This document shows, piece after piece, positions 50,817-60,498 of a stretch of 64,000 nucleotides of DNA. The position numbers and the translations under genes are program-made. The stretch is from Rubrolithibacter sp043763625 (GTDB lineage: Bacteria; Bacteroidota; Bacteroidia; Sphingobacteriales; Sphingobacteriaceae). Below the pieces are notes generated by a model. It was not told the origin of the DNA, made no database searches, and was given only the letters and a program-made list of their open reading frames with translations. Positions within the stretch are counted from its first letter, which is position 1. The number at the start of each line of letters is the position of its first letter. The stretch is from NCBI GenBank assembly GCA_043763625.1, contig JAYULL010000124.1, positions 1 through 64,000 on the forward strand. Reading direction: 5' to 3'.

Positions 50817-51116
50817 TTAAGCGTTTTTCACACTATCTATAGCTTCCTGTTCTTTCAAACCCTCAATATCATTCTTCTTTTCAAAACTGTCTTTTACTTC
50901 TTCAAAACTGTCGAGAATTTGGGTGATATGATCAATAATAACTGCCGCACTTGAATATATTTCCGGCAAAGTAGTTTCGAGTTTCGGATTATTCAGCTCC
51001 ATATTATCTACCTCAATTTTCCCGATTTTTTGCAAAACTGCGGTTTGACTGTTTTTAAGATCCACCAGTTCTCTGGATATCTTTTCCATTAATTCGAATT
51101 TTGCGAGTGTGTTCAT
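50817..51116 (-). CDS. Small coiled-coil protein of unknown function
   Basis: The 99-residue protein MNTLAKFELMEKISRELVDLKNSQTAVLQK... is acidic and mostly helical, with heptad-like Leu/Ile spacing over residues 5-45 and 55-90. It has no signal or membrane segment. I do not recognise it. It is flanked by the transposase relic on one side and the divergent GH130-like gene on the other. Confidence 0.6.
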   Translation of the reverse strand: MNTLAKFELMEKISRELVDLKNSQTAVLQKIGKIEVDNMELNNPKLETTLPEIYSSAAVIIDHITQILDSFEEVKDSFEKKNDIEGLKEQEAIDSVKNA

Positions 51117-51330
51117 TTTTTATGTGATTATATACCTCTAATGCCAATTACCCTGCCACGATTTGGCGGTATCGGTTTGCAGTACGGTAAGTCTGCATTA
51201 TTAAAGATGTCCGACAGCCGGAGGATTAAATCTGTATAATTAAAAGAGCACTATTTTAGAAGATTTACCGGAAAAGTAGCTTCTTCGAAATTCAAATACT
51301 CGGTCTTATTGTTACTTTTAATCAGCAACA

Positions 51331-52500
51331 ATGCGTATGAAAAAATTTAGTTTATTTTTTATAACTATACTGGCCGCTTTTACTAATTGTACCGGCCAAA
51401 CACACAAAACAAACGAGCTGCCAAACTGGGCTCTGGGCGGCTTTACCAGACCTGCGGGCATAAACCCTATTATCTCTCCGAAAGAAAAAACGCTATTCTA
51501 TTGCCCCATGATAAGAAAAAATATTGCTTGGGAATCTAATGACACTTTTAACCCTGCAGCGGTGCTAAAAAACGGGAAAGTGATTATTCTGTATCGTGCA
51601 GAAGATAAATCGGGAGTGGGAATAGGATACAGAACCTCACGCATCGGCTATGCAGAAAGTACAGACGGAGTAAATTTTACACGTCATTCAAAGCCGGTTT
51701 TATATCCCCGGAAAGACAGTCAACAAGAAACCGAATGGCCGGGTGGATGTGAAGACCCTCGGGTTGCAGTAACTAAAAGCGGAACTTATGTTGTTTTTTA
51801 TACGCAATGGAATAGAAAGGTAGCACGCATAGCAGTAGCCACATCGAAAGATTTGATAAACTGGACTAAACACGGACCCATTTTTAAGAAAGCATATAAC
51901 GGCAAGTTTTTTAATGAATGGAGTAAATCCGGTGCTGTAATTACCAAAGTGATCGACAATAAGCAGGTTATTACAAAAATTAACGGGAAGTATTGGATGT
52001 ATTGGGGAGAGCATGGTGTAAGTGCTGCCACCTCAGACGATATGATAAACTGGAAGCCGGTTTTGGATAGTGCCGGGAACTTGAAAAAGCTGATAGAACC
52101 GCGTAAAAATTATTTTGACAGCGACCTTACTGAATGCGGACCTCCCGCGATAATTACCGAGAAGGGGATTTTGCTATTATATAACGGGAAAAATAAGGCG
52201 AACGAAGACCGAGACTTACGATTTAATTCTAACGCTTATAGTGCCGGTCAAGTTTTATTTGATCTGAAAGACCCTACAAAAGTGATCGACAGATTATCGG
52301 TTCCTTTTCTGAGGCCTTTGGAAGCCTTCGAAAAGAGCGGACAGTATGCTGCAGGAACTGTATTTATTGAGGGCTTGGTTTTCTTTAAAAAGAAATGGTT
52401 CTTGTATTACGGTTGTGCCGATTCAAAAGTTGCTGTTGCAGTATTCGATCCGGCAAAGGCTGCTCTGGGCGATCCTCTGCCCCTTGCGCCTTTAAATTAA
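51331..52500 (+). CDS. Secreted five-bladed beta-propeller glycosidase (GH130-like)
   Basis: The 389-residue protein has a signal peptide (residues 1-22, perhaps a lipoprotein via TNCTGQ) and a five-bladed propeller pattern: FNPAAVLKNGKVIILYRAED, GIGYRTSRIGYAESTDG, WPGGCEDPRVAVTKSGTYVVFYTQ, ATSDDMINW, TECGPPAIITEKGILLLYNG and FLYYGCADSKVAVA. This order resembles GH130 mannoside phosphorylases/hydrolases more than GH43. The substrate is inferred as a beta-mannoside. No transporter or susCD pair is adjacent. Confidence 0.78.
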   Translation: MRMKKFSLFFITILAAFTNCTGQTHKTNELPNWALGGFTRPAGINPIISPKEKTLFYCPMIRKNIAWESNDTFNPAAVLKNGKVIILYRAEDKSGVGIGYRTSRIGYAESTDGVNFTRHSKPVLYPRKDSQQETEWPGGCEDPRVAVTKSGTYVVFYTQWNRKVARIAVATSKDLINWTKHGPIFKKAYNGKFFNEWSKSGAVITKVIDNKQVITKINGKYWMYWGEHGVSAATSDDMINWKPVLDSAGNLKKLIEPRKNYFDSDLTECGPPAIITEKGILLLYNGKNKANEDRDLRFNSNAYSAGQVLFDLKDPTKVIDRLSVPFLRPLEAFEKSGQYAAGTVFIEGLVFFKKKWFLYYGCADSKVAVAVFDPAKAALGDPLPLAPLN

Positions 52501-52650
52501 TTCTTAAACATAGATGTTTCTATGTCTAGTACAAGCGACCTAAGCTTAAATTACGAATGCTGTAACACTGTACCACTCTTTAGCGTACCTGTATTTAAAG
52601 TATCAATGGAGATACTCGAATTTTCACCGAACAGGTTTTATTTAATTAAC

Positions 52651-53184
52651 ATGAAAAGAACATTACTTCTACTAATTCTATCTACTGTTACCTTTTTCGC
52701 TAATGCTCAATTTGAAGGATCAAAACAGGTTTTCGAAAGTCCGAAGTTAAAAATTGAAATTGCTAAGCACCAAGCTGTCGCTATTTTACCTTTTGAAGTC
52801 AAAATTTCTTATCGCAAGCAGCCCAAAAGCTTTAATGCCGAAGCAAGACAAACATCTTGTTAAAAAAAGGCAGGAATGTTAGATAAAATCGGCGAGTTTA
52901 CAAAAGACGAAATAGCCAAAGTATTAGGTGTAGATGCAGTATTGGACGACAGATTTGAAACCGAGCAGACAAAATCATAAGGAGCAGCTATTGCATCAGC
53001 TGTTCTTTTTGGAGGGCTCGGAGGGAAAACCGGGAAGCTTGTTTTTGACTTAAATAACGATAGCGACGGTGAACTGTTATGGAGATTTTTTAAGACGACG
53101 GATGATAATATTGCTTCATCGAATGACGATTTGGTTGAAAGAATGATGCGTAAAGTTTCCAGAAATTTCCCTTACGCTAAATAA
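52651..53184 (+). pseudogene. Broken gene for a secreted protein
   Basis: The 5' part (MKRTLLLLILSTVTFFANAQ, EGSKQVFESPKLKIEIAKHQAVAILPFEVKISY) reads as a normal secreted protein and stops in QTSC at 52861. The same reading frame then continues with GMLDKIGEFTKDEIAKVLGVDAVL, a second stop after FETEQTKS, and GAAIASAVLFGGLGGKTGKLVFDLNN up to FFKTTDD and MMRKVSRNFPYAK. A piece in the middle seems deleted. It resembles a conserved Bacteroidota secreted protein of unknown function that I recall only by pattern. Confidence 0.72.
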
Positions 53185-53205
53185 TCAAAGCACATTACTG
53201 TACTG

Positions 53206-53232
53206 AAGCAGCTCGAAAAGGGCTGCTTTTTT
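53206..53232 (+). terminator. Terminator downstream of the broken secreted-protein gene
   Basis: AAGCAGC and GCTGCTT form a 7-bp stem around a 9-base loop, followed by TTTT and more A/T. It lies 21 bases past the final stop of the broken gene. Confidence 0.8.
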
Positions 53233-53379
53233 AGTTTATAAAGCTCTTATTGGGAGATAATTTCGGCCTGTCATTTCATAGGTAAAGATAAACCTCCCTA
53301 TCTATCAGCACCTAGCCTTCCATCATAGTAGTTGTATCAGTTTTTTTTCTTAAATTTATTTTGGCAGACTTAAAGTTAC

Positions 53380-54165
53380 ATGCAACACCTTTTTTTCCTA
53401 GTTTTTTTAAGCTTAGTAACAAGCTGCCGAAATGCAGATAAAACCGAGCTCAAAACCATTAAACGATTTGAGTTAAATCGTGAAGAGTTGCTTAGCAATA
53501 TGGCTAAATGGTATGAATACTCCTTTTTCAACATTCAATTTGGAAAACCTTTCATCGGCTTAGATGCAGACTCTAACCAAATCGACAAGAAGACTTTTTT
53601 AAATAGCATCTCAGTATATAATTTCTGCGCTTTCCGAGTAGCGGAGATTGGAGATGTTCCTGTTTATAAGCTTCATCCTATAAAGCAAGATATTGCAAAC
53701 ATCCGACCAACGGCCAAACAACTTGCTGACATCGAACTTGCTTGTCTTAAAATGGAAGAAGCAGGCTTACCGGAATTTGATTTGACAGATATCGAAGGGA
53801 AAAGATATACAAAAGCGAATACAAAAGGGAAGTTTTTGATTTTTAAATGTTGGTTTATCAGATGTGGAGCGTGTGTAGAGGAATTCCCCCAATTAAACAA
53901 GTTGGTTGATAGTTACAAAAACAGGGATAATATTCTTTTTGTGAGTTTAGCTTCTGATAACAAACAGGACCTTATCAAATTTTTAAATAAGAAGCCATTT
54001 AAGTATGCTGTGGTTCCTATGTCCGGGAAATTTATGACTCAAAAGTTAGGGGTACAAATGTATCCTACGCATATTCTGATAGACCAAAGTGGGAAAATTA
54101 TAAAGGTTACTCATTCTTTGGAAGATTTGCTTCCTTATATCGAGGCCACTGTCAAAAAGAGGTAA
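53380..54165 (+). CDS. TlpA-like thioredoxin-fold lipoprotein
   Basis: The 261-residue protein has a lipoprotein-type signal (VFLSLVTSCRN), a 100-residue region I do not recognise, and then a thioredoxin fold with the redox motif CGAC in FKCWFIRCGACVEEFPQLNKLV. TlpA-type blocks VSLASDNKQDLIKFL and YPTHILIDQSGKIIKV (cis-Pro) complete it. It probably reduces or isomerises disulfides in the periplasm. It is complete and single, with its ATG at 53380. Confidence 0.88.
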   Translation: MQHLFFLVFLSLVTSCRNADKTELKTIKRFELNREELLSNMAKWYEYSFFNIQFGKPFIGLDADSNQIDKKTFLNSISVYNFCAFRVAEIGDVPVYKLHPIKQDIANIRPTAKQLADIELACLKMEEAGLPEFDLTDIEGKRYTKANTKGKFLIFKCWFIRCGACVEEFPQLNKLVDSYKNRDNILFVSLASDNKQDLIKFLNKKPFKYAVVPMSGKFMTQKLGVQMYPTHILIDQSGKIIKVTHSLEDLLPYIEATVKKR

Positions 54166-54183
54166 AAGCGGCGCGAATTGTCC

Positions 54184-54912
54184 CTACAAAATATCCAACC
54201 TTCCTCCATCAACAACTAAGGTTGTTCCGTTTATATACGAAGCTTCCGGCGAAGCCAAAAAACAAATGGCAGCTGCAAGTTCTTCAGGTTTGCCTATTGC
54301 TTCTTCAATTTTTTCTGTTCCGTTTTTAACGTTCGGGTTCGACCACAGCATCGGCGTATCAACCGCTCCCGGAGCTACGGCATTAAACCGTGCTTTTTCA
54401 GGTTTATATTCTAAGGCAAGTCCGCGAGTAAGTGCTTCAAGGCCTCCCTTCGAAGCGGCGTAAGGCAATACATTTGGAGTAGTTTGGTGCCCGTGCACAG
54501 AACTTATGTTTACTACTGCACCGTTTTGCATGTGCGGAATGCAGAACTTACAAAACAGAAAAACAGAACGCAAGTTTACGTTTATCACGCTTTCCCATTC
54601 CTCTAAACTAAGATCAACAATAGGTTTAAAAGTCATCATGGCCGCATTGTTCACCAACACATCTATCCTGCCGAATTTCTCGACAGCAGTTTTAACGCAT
54701 TGTTCAACTTGAGCCGGGTCTCCTATGTCGGTTTTTATAAATACGGCTTCTCCGTTTCCTCGGGTTATTTGTTCAACTGCTTCATTGCCTTCCTTTTCGT
54801 GGCGAGCAACTATCACAACTTTTCCGCCTTCTGCGGCAAAACGCAGGCATGTGGCTAGGCCTATTCCTGAGCTTCCGCCGGTTACTAAACAAACTTTATC
54901 TTGAAATCTCAT
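54184..54912 (-). CDS. Short-chain dehydrogenase/reductase
   Basis: The 242-residue classical SDR has the TGGSSGIG nucleotide motif at residues 11-18, NNAAM at about 88-92, Ser in NISSVHG and the catalytic pair Y151/K155 in YAASK. It is NAD(P)-dependent; the substrate is not deducible. There is no C-terminal extension. It is convergent with the TlpA-like gene (18 bases between stops). Confidence 0.93.
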   Translation of the reverse strand: MRFQDKVCLVTGGSSGIGLATCLRFAAEGGKVVIVARHEKEGNEAVEQITRGNGEAVFIKTDIGDPAQVEQCVKTAVEKFGRIDVLVNNAAMMTFKPIVDLSLEEWESVINVNLRSVFLFCKFCIPHMQNGAVVNISSVHGHQTTPNVLPYAASKGGLEALTRGLALEYKPEKARFNAVAPGAVDTPMLWSNPNVKNGTEKIEEAIGKPEELAAAICFLASPEASYINGTTLVVDGGRLDIL

Positions 54913-55131
54913 TGATAGTTGGGTTTTCTAAGTAACCGAAAATCCCGAAATGAGTTTGACTCGGCCTTTGTGCTTTCCAAATAAAGTCGCCTGATACAGA
55001 AATTATAGCTTGCACTTTAAGCGTTTCAACACTCGCTGTGCCGGATTTGGAAGTTGAAGCCCTATTCCGGCATACGTCCGGGTTAGGTAAATCAAAAAGC
55101 CTTAACTTGCGCCGAAATTTTAACTTGATAA

Positions 55132-55740
55132 ATGGAACAATATCTCCAACAAACCCCTGTTGCAAGCGTCATCTTCATATTCACGATAGTTACCACCTTG
55201 TATGCTTTTTATAATGAGGCGGCATTAAATAAGTTGATGCTGCATCCCTACAGCATTCATCGAGGCGAAAAACTCTATACTATTTTTACAAGCGCACTCA
55301 TCCATAAAGATTGGATGCACCTTTTCTTTAACATGTTTACGTTTTATGCATTTGCTTTCAGACTTGAGGAAACAATGGGGCATTGGCAGTTTGCCGTTCT
55401 ATATTTAGCCAGCATGCCTTTAAGTGATGTAACCACCATCGCCAAACAAAAAAACAATATGTGGTATCATAGTTTAGGAGCATCAGGTGCTATTTCTGCT
55501 GTATTATTTAGCGCTATTCTTTTCTTTCCTAAAATGACGTTGATGATTTTTCCTCTGCCGATTCCTATTCCGGCAATAATATTCGGTCCGCTTTATCTTA
55601 TCTACAGCGCTTACGCTTCTAAGCAATCAAGCCACATCAATCACGATGCTCACTTCTTCGGAGCCATATCCGGTCTTATAATTACGATAGTTTTATTTCC
55701 GCCGATAATAAAACATTTCTTGGCCGAACTCTTGGGATAG
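55132..55740 (+). CDS. Rhomboid-family intramembrane serine protease
   Basis: The 202-residue protein has about six membrane helices. The rhomboid hallmarks are HKDWMHLFFNMFTFYAF in the second helix, catalytic Ser118 in LGASGAISAVLFS and catalytic His174 in HINHDAHFFGAISG. It cleaves membrane proteins within the bilayer; its substrate is unknown. The start at ATG 55132 gives a normal compact bacterial length. Confidence 0.93.
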   Translation: MEQYLQQTPVASVIFIFTIVTTLYAFYNEAALNKLMLHPYSIHRGEKLYTIFTSALIHKDWMHLFFNMFTFYAFAFRLEETMGHWQFAVLYLASMPLSDVTTIAKQKNNMWYHSLGASGAISAVLFSAILFFPKMTLMIFPLPIPIPAIIFGPLYLIYSAYASKQSSHINHDAHFFGAISGLIITIVLFPPIIKHFLAELLG

Positions 55741-55855
55741 GTAATAATTTTTTAACATACAAACCGGGAGATAACATAAAGTTAAAGCTTTAGTAATTTC
55801 GGCTTTACAGGGCAGAGGTAGTTTTGTTCATAATCAAAAGTGAAGAAACCCTTGT

Positions 55856-57319
55856 ATGACACATCTATCTAAGTTTAAAACTACTCTTGCCTTATCGGCG
55901 GTAGCCATTGCCTCTTTCACGGCTTCCTGTAAAAAGAACGAAGTATCTGGAAAAAGAGCTGAGCTTAAAACTAAAACAGAGAACGTAAGTCTCGAAAATT
56001 ACTCGATAACCCCTGTATTGGTGAAGAAGTTAAGCGGCTTCGAAAACCTGGACGTTTATTCATTACTGAGCAGCGAAGACAAGTTGCCCTTGTCGCCCAA
56101 TTATACCTTCGGAGGCTCTGCCGACGGTTCGGGGACTTTGAAAGATCCGAACGGAGACGGTTTTATCATGATGATTAACAACGAGGATAATTACTCGGTA
56201 TCAAAAATCTCACTTGATGAAAACTTTAAACCGGTAAAAGGCGAGTATGTATTAAATTCTGATGCCGGCCAATGGCGCTTGTGTTCAGGTACTTTGGCAA
56301 CAGAAAGCATTCAGGGATTTGGTCCATTATATCTTTCGGCCGGAGAGAGCGATGTGGAGGCACAAACACACGGGATCAATCCCCTTACCGGCGCTCACCA
56401 TAATTTAGACGGTTTAGGGCATTGGAGTGCAGAAAATGCAGTTCCGTTGCATAAAAACGCATTTCCGGGTAAAACAGTTGTAGTAATCGGCGAAGATGCT
56501 TCAGATGCTTCAGGCGGCCAATTGGTACTTTATGTATCTAATTCAGTAGGCGATTTAGACAACGGTGAGCAATATATCCTCCGCCGTACGGATAAAAACC
56601 AAAAGGAAACCGATATGCTTGCCGGAACTTCTTATGATGTTGAGTTTGTAAAAATCGATAATCATAAAACTTTAACCGGAGCGCAAATTCAGGCTATGGT
56701 TGATCCCTTGCAAGCAATCAAGTTCGGCAGGGTTGAGGACGTAGATTTCGGTAAAGGAAACGGTCAAGCCCTGCGCCAAATTTATTTTAACGTAACCGGT
56801 CAAGCCGCTATCGGCGCTAATGCCGATCATTCACGTACAGTTAAAGGGCGTACTTATCACTTGGCGCTTGATGCCAACGATCCTACCAAAGGAAAACTGA
56901 CGTGTATTTTAGACGGCGACGACGAGAACGGGCCTGCTAAAGACTTTCAAAATCCGGATAATATCTGCGTAACTAAAAACTTCGTTTATATACAAGAAGA
57001 CCCGAATACCTACGGCGACGAAGATCACGACTCCTACATCTATCAATATTGTATTGCCGACAAAAAAGTTAAAAAAGTATTTGAGCTTGATCATAGAAGA
57101 AATGATCCTAAATTTCATGCAGATGCTGTAAGAGGAAATTGGGAATACGGAGCGTTAGTTGATATCTCTGATGTTGTCGGTATTCCGAACACTTTTACTT
57201 TGGCTATTCAGCCTCACACTTGGCAAGAAGATGCCTTTAAAGGTGTTGACGGAGGCTCAAAAAGAGTAAACGAAAAGCAAGGAAGCCAAGTAGTAGTAAT
57301 CAAAGGACTTCCAAGATAA
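55856..57319 (+). CDS. PhoX-like (DUF839) lipoprotein phosphatase
   Basis: The 487-residue protein has a lipoprotein-type leader (AIASFTASCKKNE) and beta-propeller patterns of the PhoX/DUF839 family: GFIMMINNEDNYSVSKI, WRLCSGTLATESIQGFGP, RVEDVDFGKGNG, NPDNICVTKNFVYIQEDPNTYGDEDHDSYIY and NTFTLAIQPHTW. PhoX enzymes are calcium/iron-dependent alkaline phosphatases. The family also includes proteins of other function, so activity is inferred. It is followed by a hairpin and the di-haem peroxidase gene. Confidence 0.8.
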   Translation: MTHLSKFKTTLALSAVAIASFTASCKKNEVSGKRAELKTKTENVSLENYSITPVLVKKLSGFENLDVYSLLSSEDKLPLSPNYTFGGSADGSGTLKDPNGDGFIMMINNEDNYSVSKISLDENFKPVKGEYVLNSDAGQWRLCSGTLATESIQGFGPLYLSAGESDVEAQTHGINPLTGAHHNLDGLGHWSAENAVPLHKNAFPGKTVVVIGEDASDASGGQLVLYVSNSVGDLDNGEQYILRRTDKNQKETDMLAGTSYDVEFVKIDNHKTLTGAQIQAMVDPLQAIKFGRVEDVDFGKGNGQALRQIYFNVTGQAAIGANADHSRTVKGRTYHLALDANDPTKGKLTCILDGDDENGPAKDFQNPDNICVTKNFVYIQEDPNTYGDEDHDSYIYQYCIADKKVKKVFELDHRRNDPKFHADAVRGNWEYGALVDISDVVGIPNTFTLAIQPHTWQEDAFKGVDGGSKRVNEKQGSQVVVIKGLPR

Positions 57320-57338
57320 TAAAACAAGTTTAATACTA

Positions 57339-57367
57339 TCCCGGCAAGATTGCTTGTCGGGATTTTT
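57339..57367 (+). terminator. Hairpin between the PhoX-like and peroxidase genes
   Basis: TCCCGGCAAG and CTTGTCGGGA form a 10-bp stem with one G-T pair around ATTG, followed by TTTTT. It lies 13 bases before the peroxidase ATG, so it either separates two units or tunes read-through. Confidence 0.85.
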
Positions 57368-57379
57368 CTGTTTATATAA

Positions 57380-59203
57380 ATGAATAAATTTCTGTTCTTG
57401 ATAGGTTTCTTATTGATTGCCTCAATAACTGCATGCAAAAAGCCACCGGAAAAACCAAAACACGATTTAGTTAAAGCCAACTATTTAAAAGCCATTGCCG
57501 GGGCCGACACTTCAGCCCGGCAATTGAATGCCGCTGTAAAGAGCAAGGCTTCGGAAGGCGAGCTTCAAGACTTATTTAAAAGGGCTCGGCTGGCTTATAA
57601 ACGTTGCGAAGTTTTTGCTGAGTATTACAGCCCGCTTACGGCAAAATCGATAAACGGTGCTCCTATAGAAGAAGCGGATGTTGACGATCAAAACAAGAAA
57701 TTTTTACCGGAAGGCTTTCAGGTAATCGAAGCCTTTATTTTCCAGAAATACGATTCGGCAAGTAATGGTGATTTGCTTGAAGAAACCGGCAAACTTGTGT
57801 CAAATTTTCAACGGCTCAGGACTTATTCCGAAACTCTGCATTTTGCCGATCCACAAATTTTTGATGCTTTACGCTTAGAGATTTTTCGGATCATCACCTT
57901 GGGAATCTCCGGGTTCGATGCCGCGCTTGCGCAAAACTCGATGCCGGAAGCTGCTTCAGCTTTGTCTTCTGTTCAAAACGTTTTAACCCTTTACGCCGAT
58001 AGTTTAAAACTTAAGGACGAAAATCTTTACTCCGAAACTCAAAATTTATTGCAACATGCGCAAGGCTATTTAAACGGACACAAAGACTTTAATTCCTTCA
58101 ACCGAATGGAGTTTATACTACGCTACGGAAGCCCGCTCTCCGCTCACCTGCTTAAATCGTCCCAAACTCTATCACTTAAAAAAATGCCGGACTTACGGGC
58201 TTTGAAGGCTGATGCGCCAACTCTTTTTAGTCCCGGCGCTTTCGACCCTGATTTTTATACGGCGGGAATAGATGCACACAGCAGTCCCCAAAAAACAACT
58301 TTAGGTAAAAAACTCTTCTTTGATCCTGTGCTTTCCGGAAACGGAACCCGTTCTTGCGCTTCATGCCATCAACCTCAAAAGGCTTTTACTGACGGAACAG
58401 CTAAAATGCTGACGTTAAACGGGAAGTCAAGAGTTCGCCGGAATACGCCTACGGTTTTAAATGCGGGATTGCAACCCGCACTATTTTACGATTTAAGAGT
58501 TGTTTACCTCGAAGATCAGGCAACCGAAGTAATCAATAATCCGGATGAAATGCACGGGGATTTGAGAGCCGCAATAGAAAAGATAAAAAAGGAAGAAGAA
58601 TACGCCGGCTTGTTCAAAAGGGCTTTTTTAAAGTCGAAAGATCCGGTGCAGGAATATAACCTACGGAATGCTCTCGGCAGCTATATCCGTTCCCTAACTG
58701 CTTTGAATTCACGATTTGATCAATACGTACGCGGCGATTTAAAAAAGCTTAATCAACCGGAAGTAAGGGGATTTAATCTCTACATGGGGAAAGCCAAATG
58801 CGGCACTTGCCATTTCGCCCCCTTGTTTAACGGAACTGTACCTCCTGATTTTGCCAAAATTGAAACGGAAGTAATCGGAGTTCCTGCTTCTGACAAAAGC
58901 AAAAAAATTGATACCGATTTAGGTCGCTATAATTTACGAAAAATAGAACTTCATAAGTACGCCTTCCGCACGCCTACCGTTCGTAATGTCGCACTCACCG
59001 CTCCTTATATGCATAACGGAATTTATAAGAGTTTAGAAGAAGTAATTGATTTTTATAACAAAGGAGGTGCTTCAGGTTTAGGGATAGAACTGGAAAATCA
59101 AACGTTGCCCTTTGATAAGTTGAATCTCACAAATAAGGAAAAAGGAGAAATTGTATCTTTTTTAAAGACGTTGACGGATACCGGTGCAGTAAAGCAACCG
59201 TGA
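57380..59203 (+). CDS. Di-haem cytochrome c peroxidase with N-terminal helical domain
   Basis: The 607-residue protein has a lipoprotein-type signal (FLLIASITACKK), an all-helical region at about 25-270 that resembles an imelysin-like domain (LFKRARLAYKRCEVFAEYY), and then a MauG/CcpA-like part. Two haem-binding motifs, CASCH (about 329) and CGTCH (about 474), are present, with RRNTPTVLNAGLQPALFYDLRVVYLEDQA and TPTVRNVALTAPYMHNGIYKSLEEVIDFYN. It reduces hydrogen peroxide or does related oxidative chemistry in the periplasm. The fusion and its PhoX-like neighbour suggest linked metal or redox work. Confidence 0.88.
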   Translation: MNKFLFLIGFLLIASITACKKPPEKPKHDLVKANYLKAIAGADTSARQLNAAVKSKASEGELQDLFKRARLAYKRCEVFAEYYSPLTAKSINGAPIEEADVDDQNKKFLPEGFQVIEAFIFQKYDSASNGDLLEETGKLVSNFQRLRTYSETLHFADPQIFDALRLEIFRIITLGISGFDAALAQNSMPEAASALSSVQNVLTLYADSLKLKDENLYSETQNLLQHAQGYLNGHKDFNSFNRMEFILRYGSPLSAHLLKSSQTLSLKKMPDLRALKADAPTLFSPGAFDPDFYTAGIDAHSSPQKTTLGKKLFFDPVLSGNGTRSCASCHQPQKAFTDGTAKMLTLNGKSRVRRNTPTVLNAGLQPALFYDLRVVYLEDQATEVINNPDEMHGDLRAAIEKIKKEEEYAGLFKRAFLKSKDPVQEYNLRNALGSYIRSLTALNSRFDQYVRGDLKKLNQPEVRGFNLYMGKAKCGTCHFAPLFNGTVPPDFAKIETEVIGVPASDKSKKIDTDLGRYNLRKIELHKYAFRTPTVRNVALTAPYMHNGIYKSLEEVIDFYNKGGASGLGIELENQTLPFDKLNLTNKEKGEIVSFLKTLTDTGAVKQP

Positions 59204-59752
59204 AGTGAGGAACACCAAACTAAGCCGGATGTCTTGTACCCGAAAGTTAAAATTAGCGCTAATGAGGCTATCTGGGGGGAATTTAGACGCAACTTTAGGC
59301 TTATCTTTTTTGCCGAACTTATGGAAAAGAAAAATTCAACGCTATCGTCACTCAATTTGTAGACGCGATGCACTCTTTGACATAGCCGGTATGTCCTAGT
59401 GCAGATAAGTGGATTATAACAACAGCAGTAATTTTTCCGGGGTTAAAAAAAGAGAAGTAATTTTTTTCTTTACTTGTTAATTATTTAAGCGTATCTTAAA
59501 CATATTAGTTTTATCTAACTGTTGTTGTTAACAGAACTGATAGAAGTTTGTGCCGAGCCTTCATTTAAATAAAGTTCCTTCTTTTATAATCTTTGCTGCA
59601 GTTTCAATTGCCGATAAGTGAAAATCTCGAGAAAACTATTCTAACTTTTTTCTCGTAAATGGTAGAAAAACCCTTGCTGTATTTTGTATTGTGATATAGC
59701 TAGCCCTTTATTTTTTTACTCGTTGTGTAGCTACTGTTAATACCCGGTTTTT
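59204..59752. other. 549-base spacer without a recognised gene
   Basis: The spacer lies between the peroxidase and the sugar transferase. A frame of 64 residues from 59205 has no recognisable features and I do not call it a gene. A weak dyad GACATA/TATGTC occurs at about 59379-59396. The rest is AT-rich and must hold the promoter of the downstream gene. Confidence 0.5.
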
Positions 59753-60367
59753 ATGTACAAAAGATTTATTAAACCTTGTTTTGATGTAATAGCAGGGCTT
59801 TTATGCTTAATAATTTTTTCACCTATTTTTATAATCATAACTGTTTTACTTTATTTCGCCAATAAAGGCAAACCATTTTTTTTTCAAGACCGTCCCGGTG
59901 AAAACGAGAAAATATTTTATATAATAAAATTTAAAACGATGAATGACCGAAAGGATTTATCGGGAGACTTGTTGCCGAACGAGGCAAGGATCACAAAATT
60001 GGGAATTTTTCTTCGTAAAACATCGCTTGATGAAATTCCTCAGCTTATAAACGTGATCAAAGGAGATATGAGCATTGTGGGTCCGCGTCCGTTACGAACT
60101 CACTACCTCCCATATTACACTAATGAAGAGCGAATACGCCATTCAGTGCGCCCTGGAATAACAGGTTTAGCACAAGTGTCGGGAAGAAATTCTTTGAATT
60201 GGGAAGAAAAGCTCGCCATAGATATAGATTATTTAAAAAATCTTTCGCTTAGCAATGACTTGAAAATAGTCGCAAGAACAATTATTAAAGTAATGGGTTC
60301 AAGGGATACGGTTTATGATTCTTCCATGTTAGATTTAGATCAATTGCGTAAAGAGTCGTTAATATAA
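59753..60367 (+). CDS. Undecaprenyl-phosphate sugar-1-phosphate transferase (PglC type)
   Basis: The 204-residue monotopic enzyme has one hydrophobic helix (DVIAGLLCLIIFSPIFIIITVLLYF) followed by the catalytic core: GKPFFFQDRPGENEKIFYIIKFKTM, TKLGIFLRKTSLDEIPQLINVIKGDMSIVGPRPL and RHSVRPGITGLAQVSGRNSLNWEEKLAIDIDYL. It transfers a sugar-phosphate to the lipid carrier, which starts surface glycan or glycoprotein synthesis. It stands alone here without glycosyltransferases. Confidence 0.93.
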   Translation: MYKRFIKPCFDVIAGLLCLIIFSPIFIIITVLLYFANKGKPFFFQDRPGENEKIFYIIKFKTMNDRKDLSGDLLPNEARITKLGIFLRKTSLDEIPQLINVIKGDMSIVGPRPLRTHYLPYYTNEERIRHSVRPGITGLAQVSGRNSLNWEEKLAIDIDYLKNLSLSNDLKIVARTIIKVMGSRDTVYDSSMLDLDQLRKESLI

Positions 60368-60498
60368 TACTGAATATGAACACTCTGGCAGCCAATAGGA
60401 TAGTCTTCTATTTAGGTGATAACAATTTTTAGCGTATTCTAAAATAATATCTAATTTTAATAGTTAATCCTGTATGGTAAAACACGACAATTAACTCC

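Noticed and set aside
59205..59399. 64-residue frame after the peroxidase gene
   Set aside because: No signal, domain or codon pattern resembling neighbours; probably chance.
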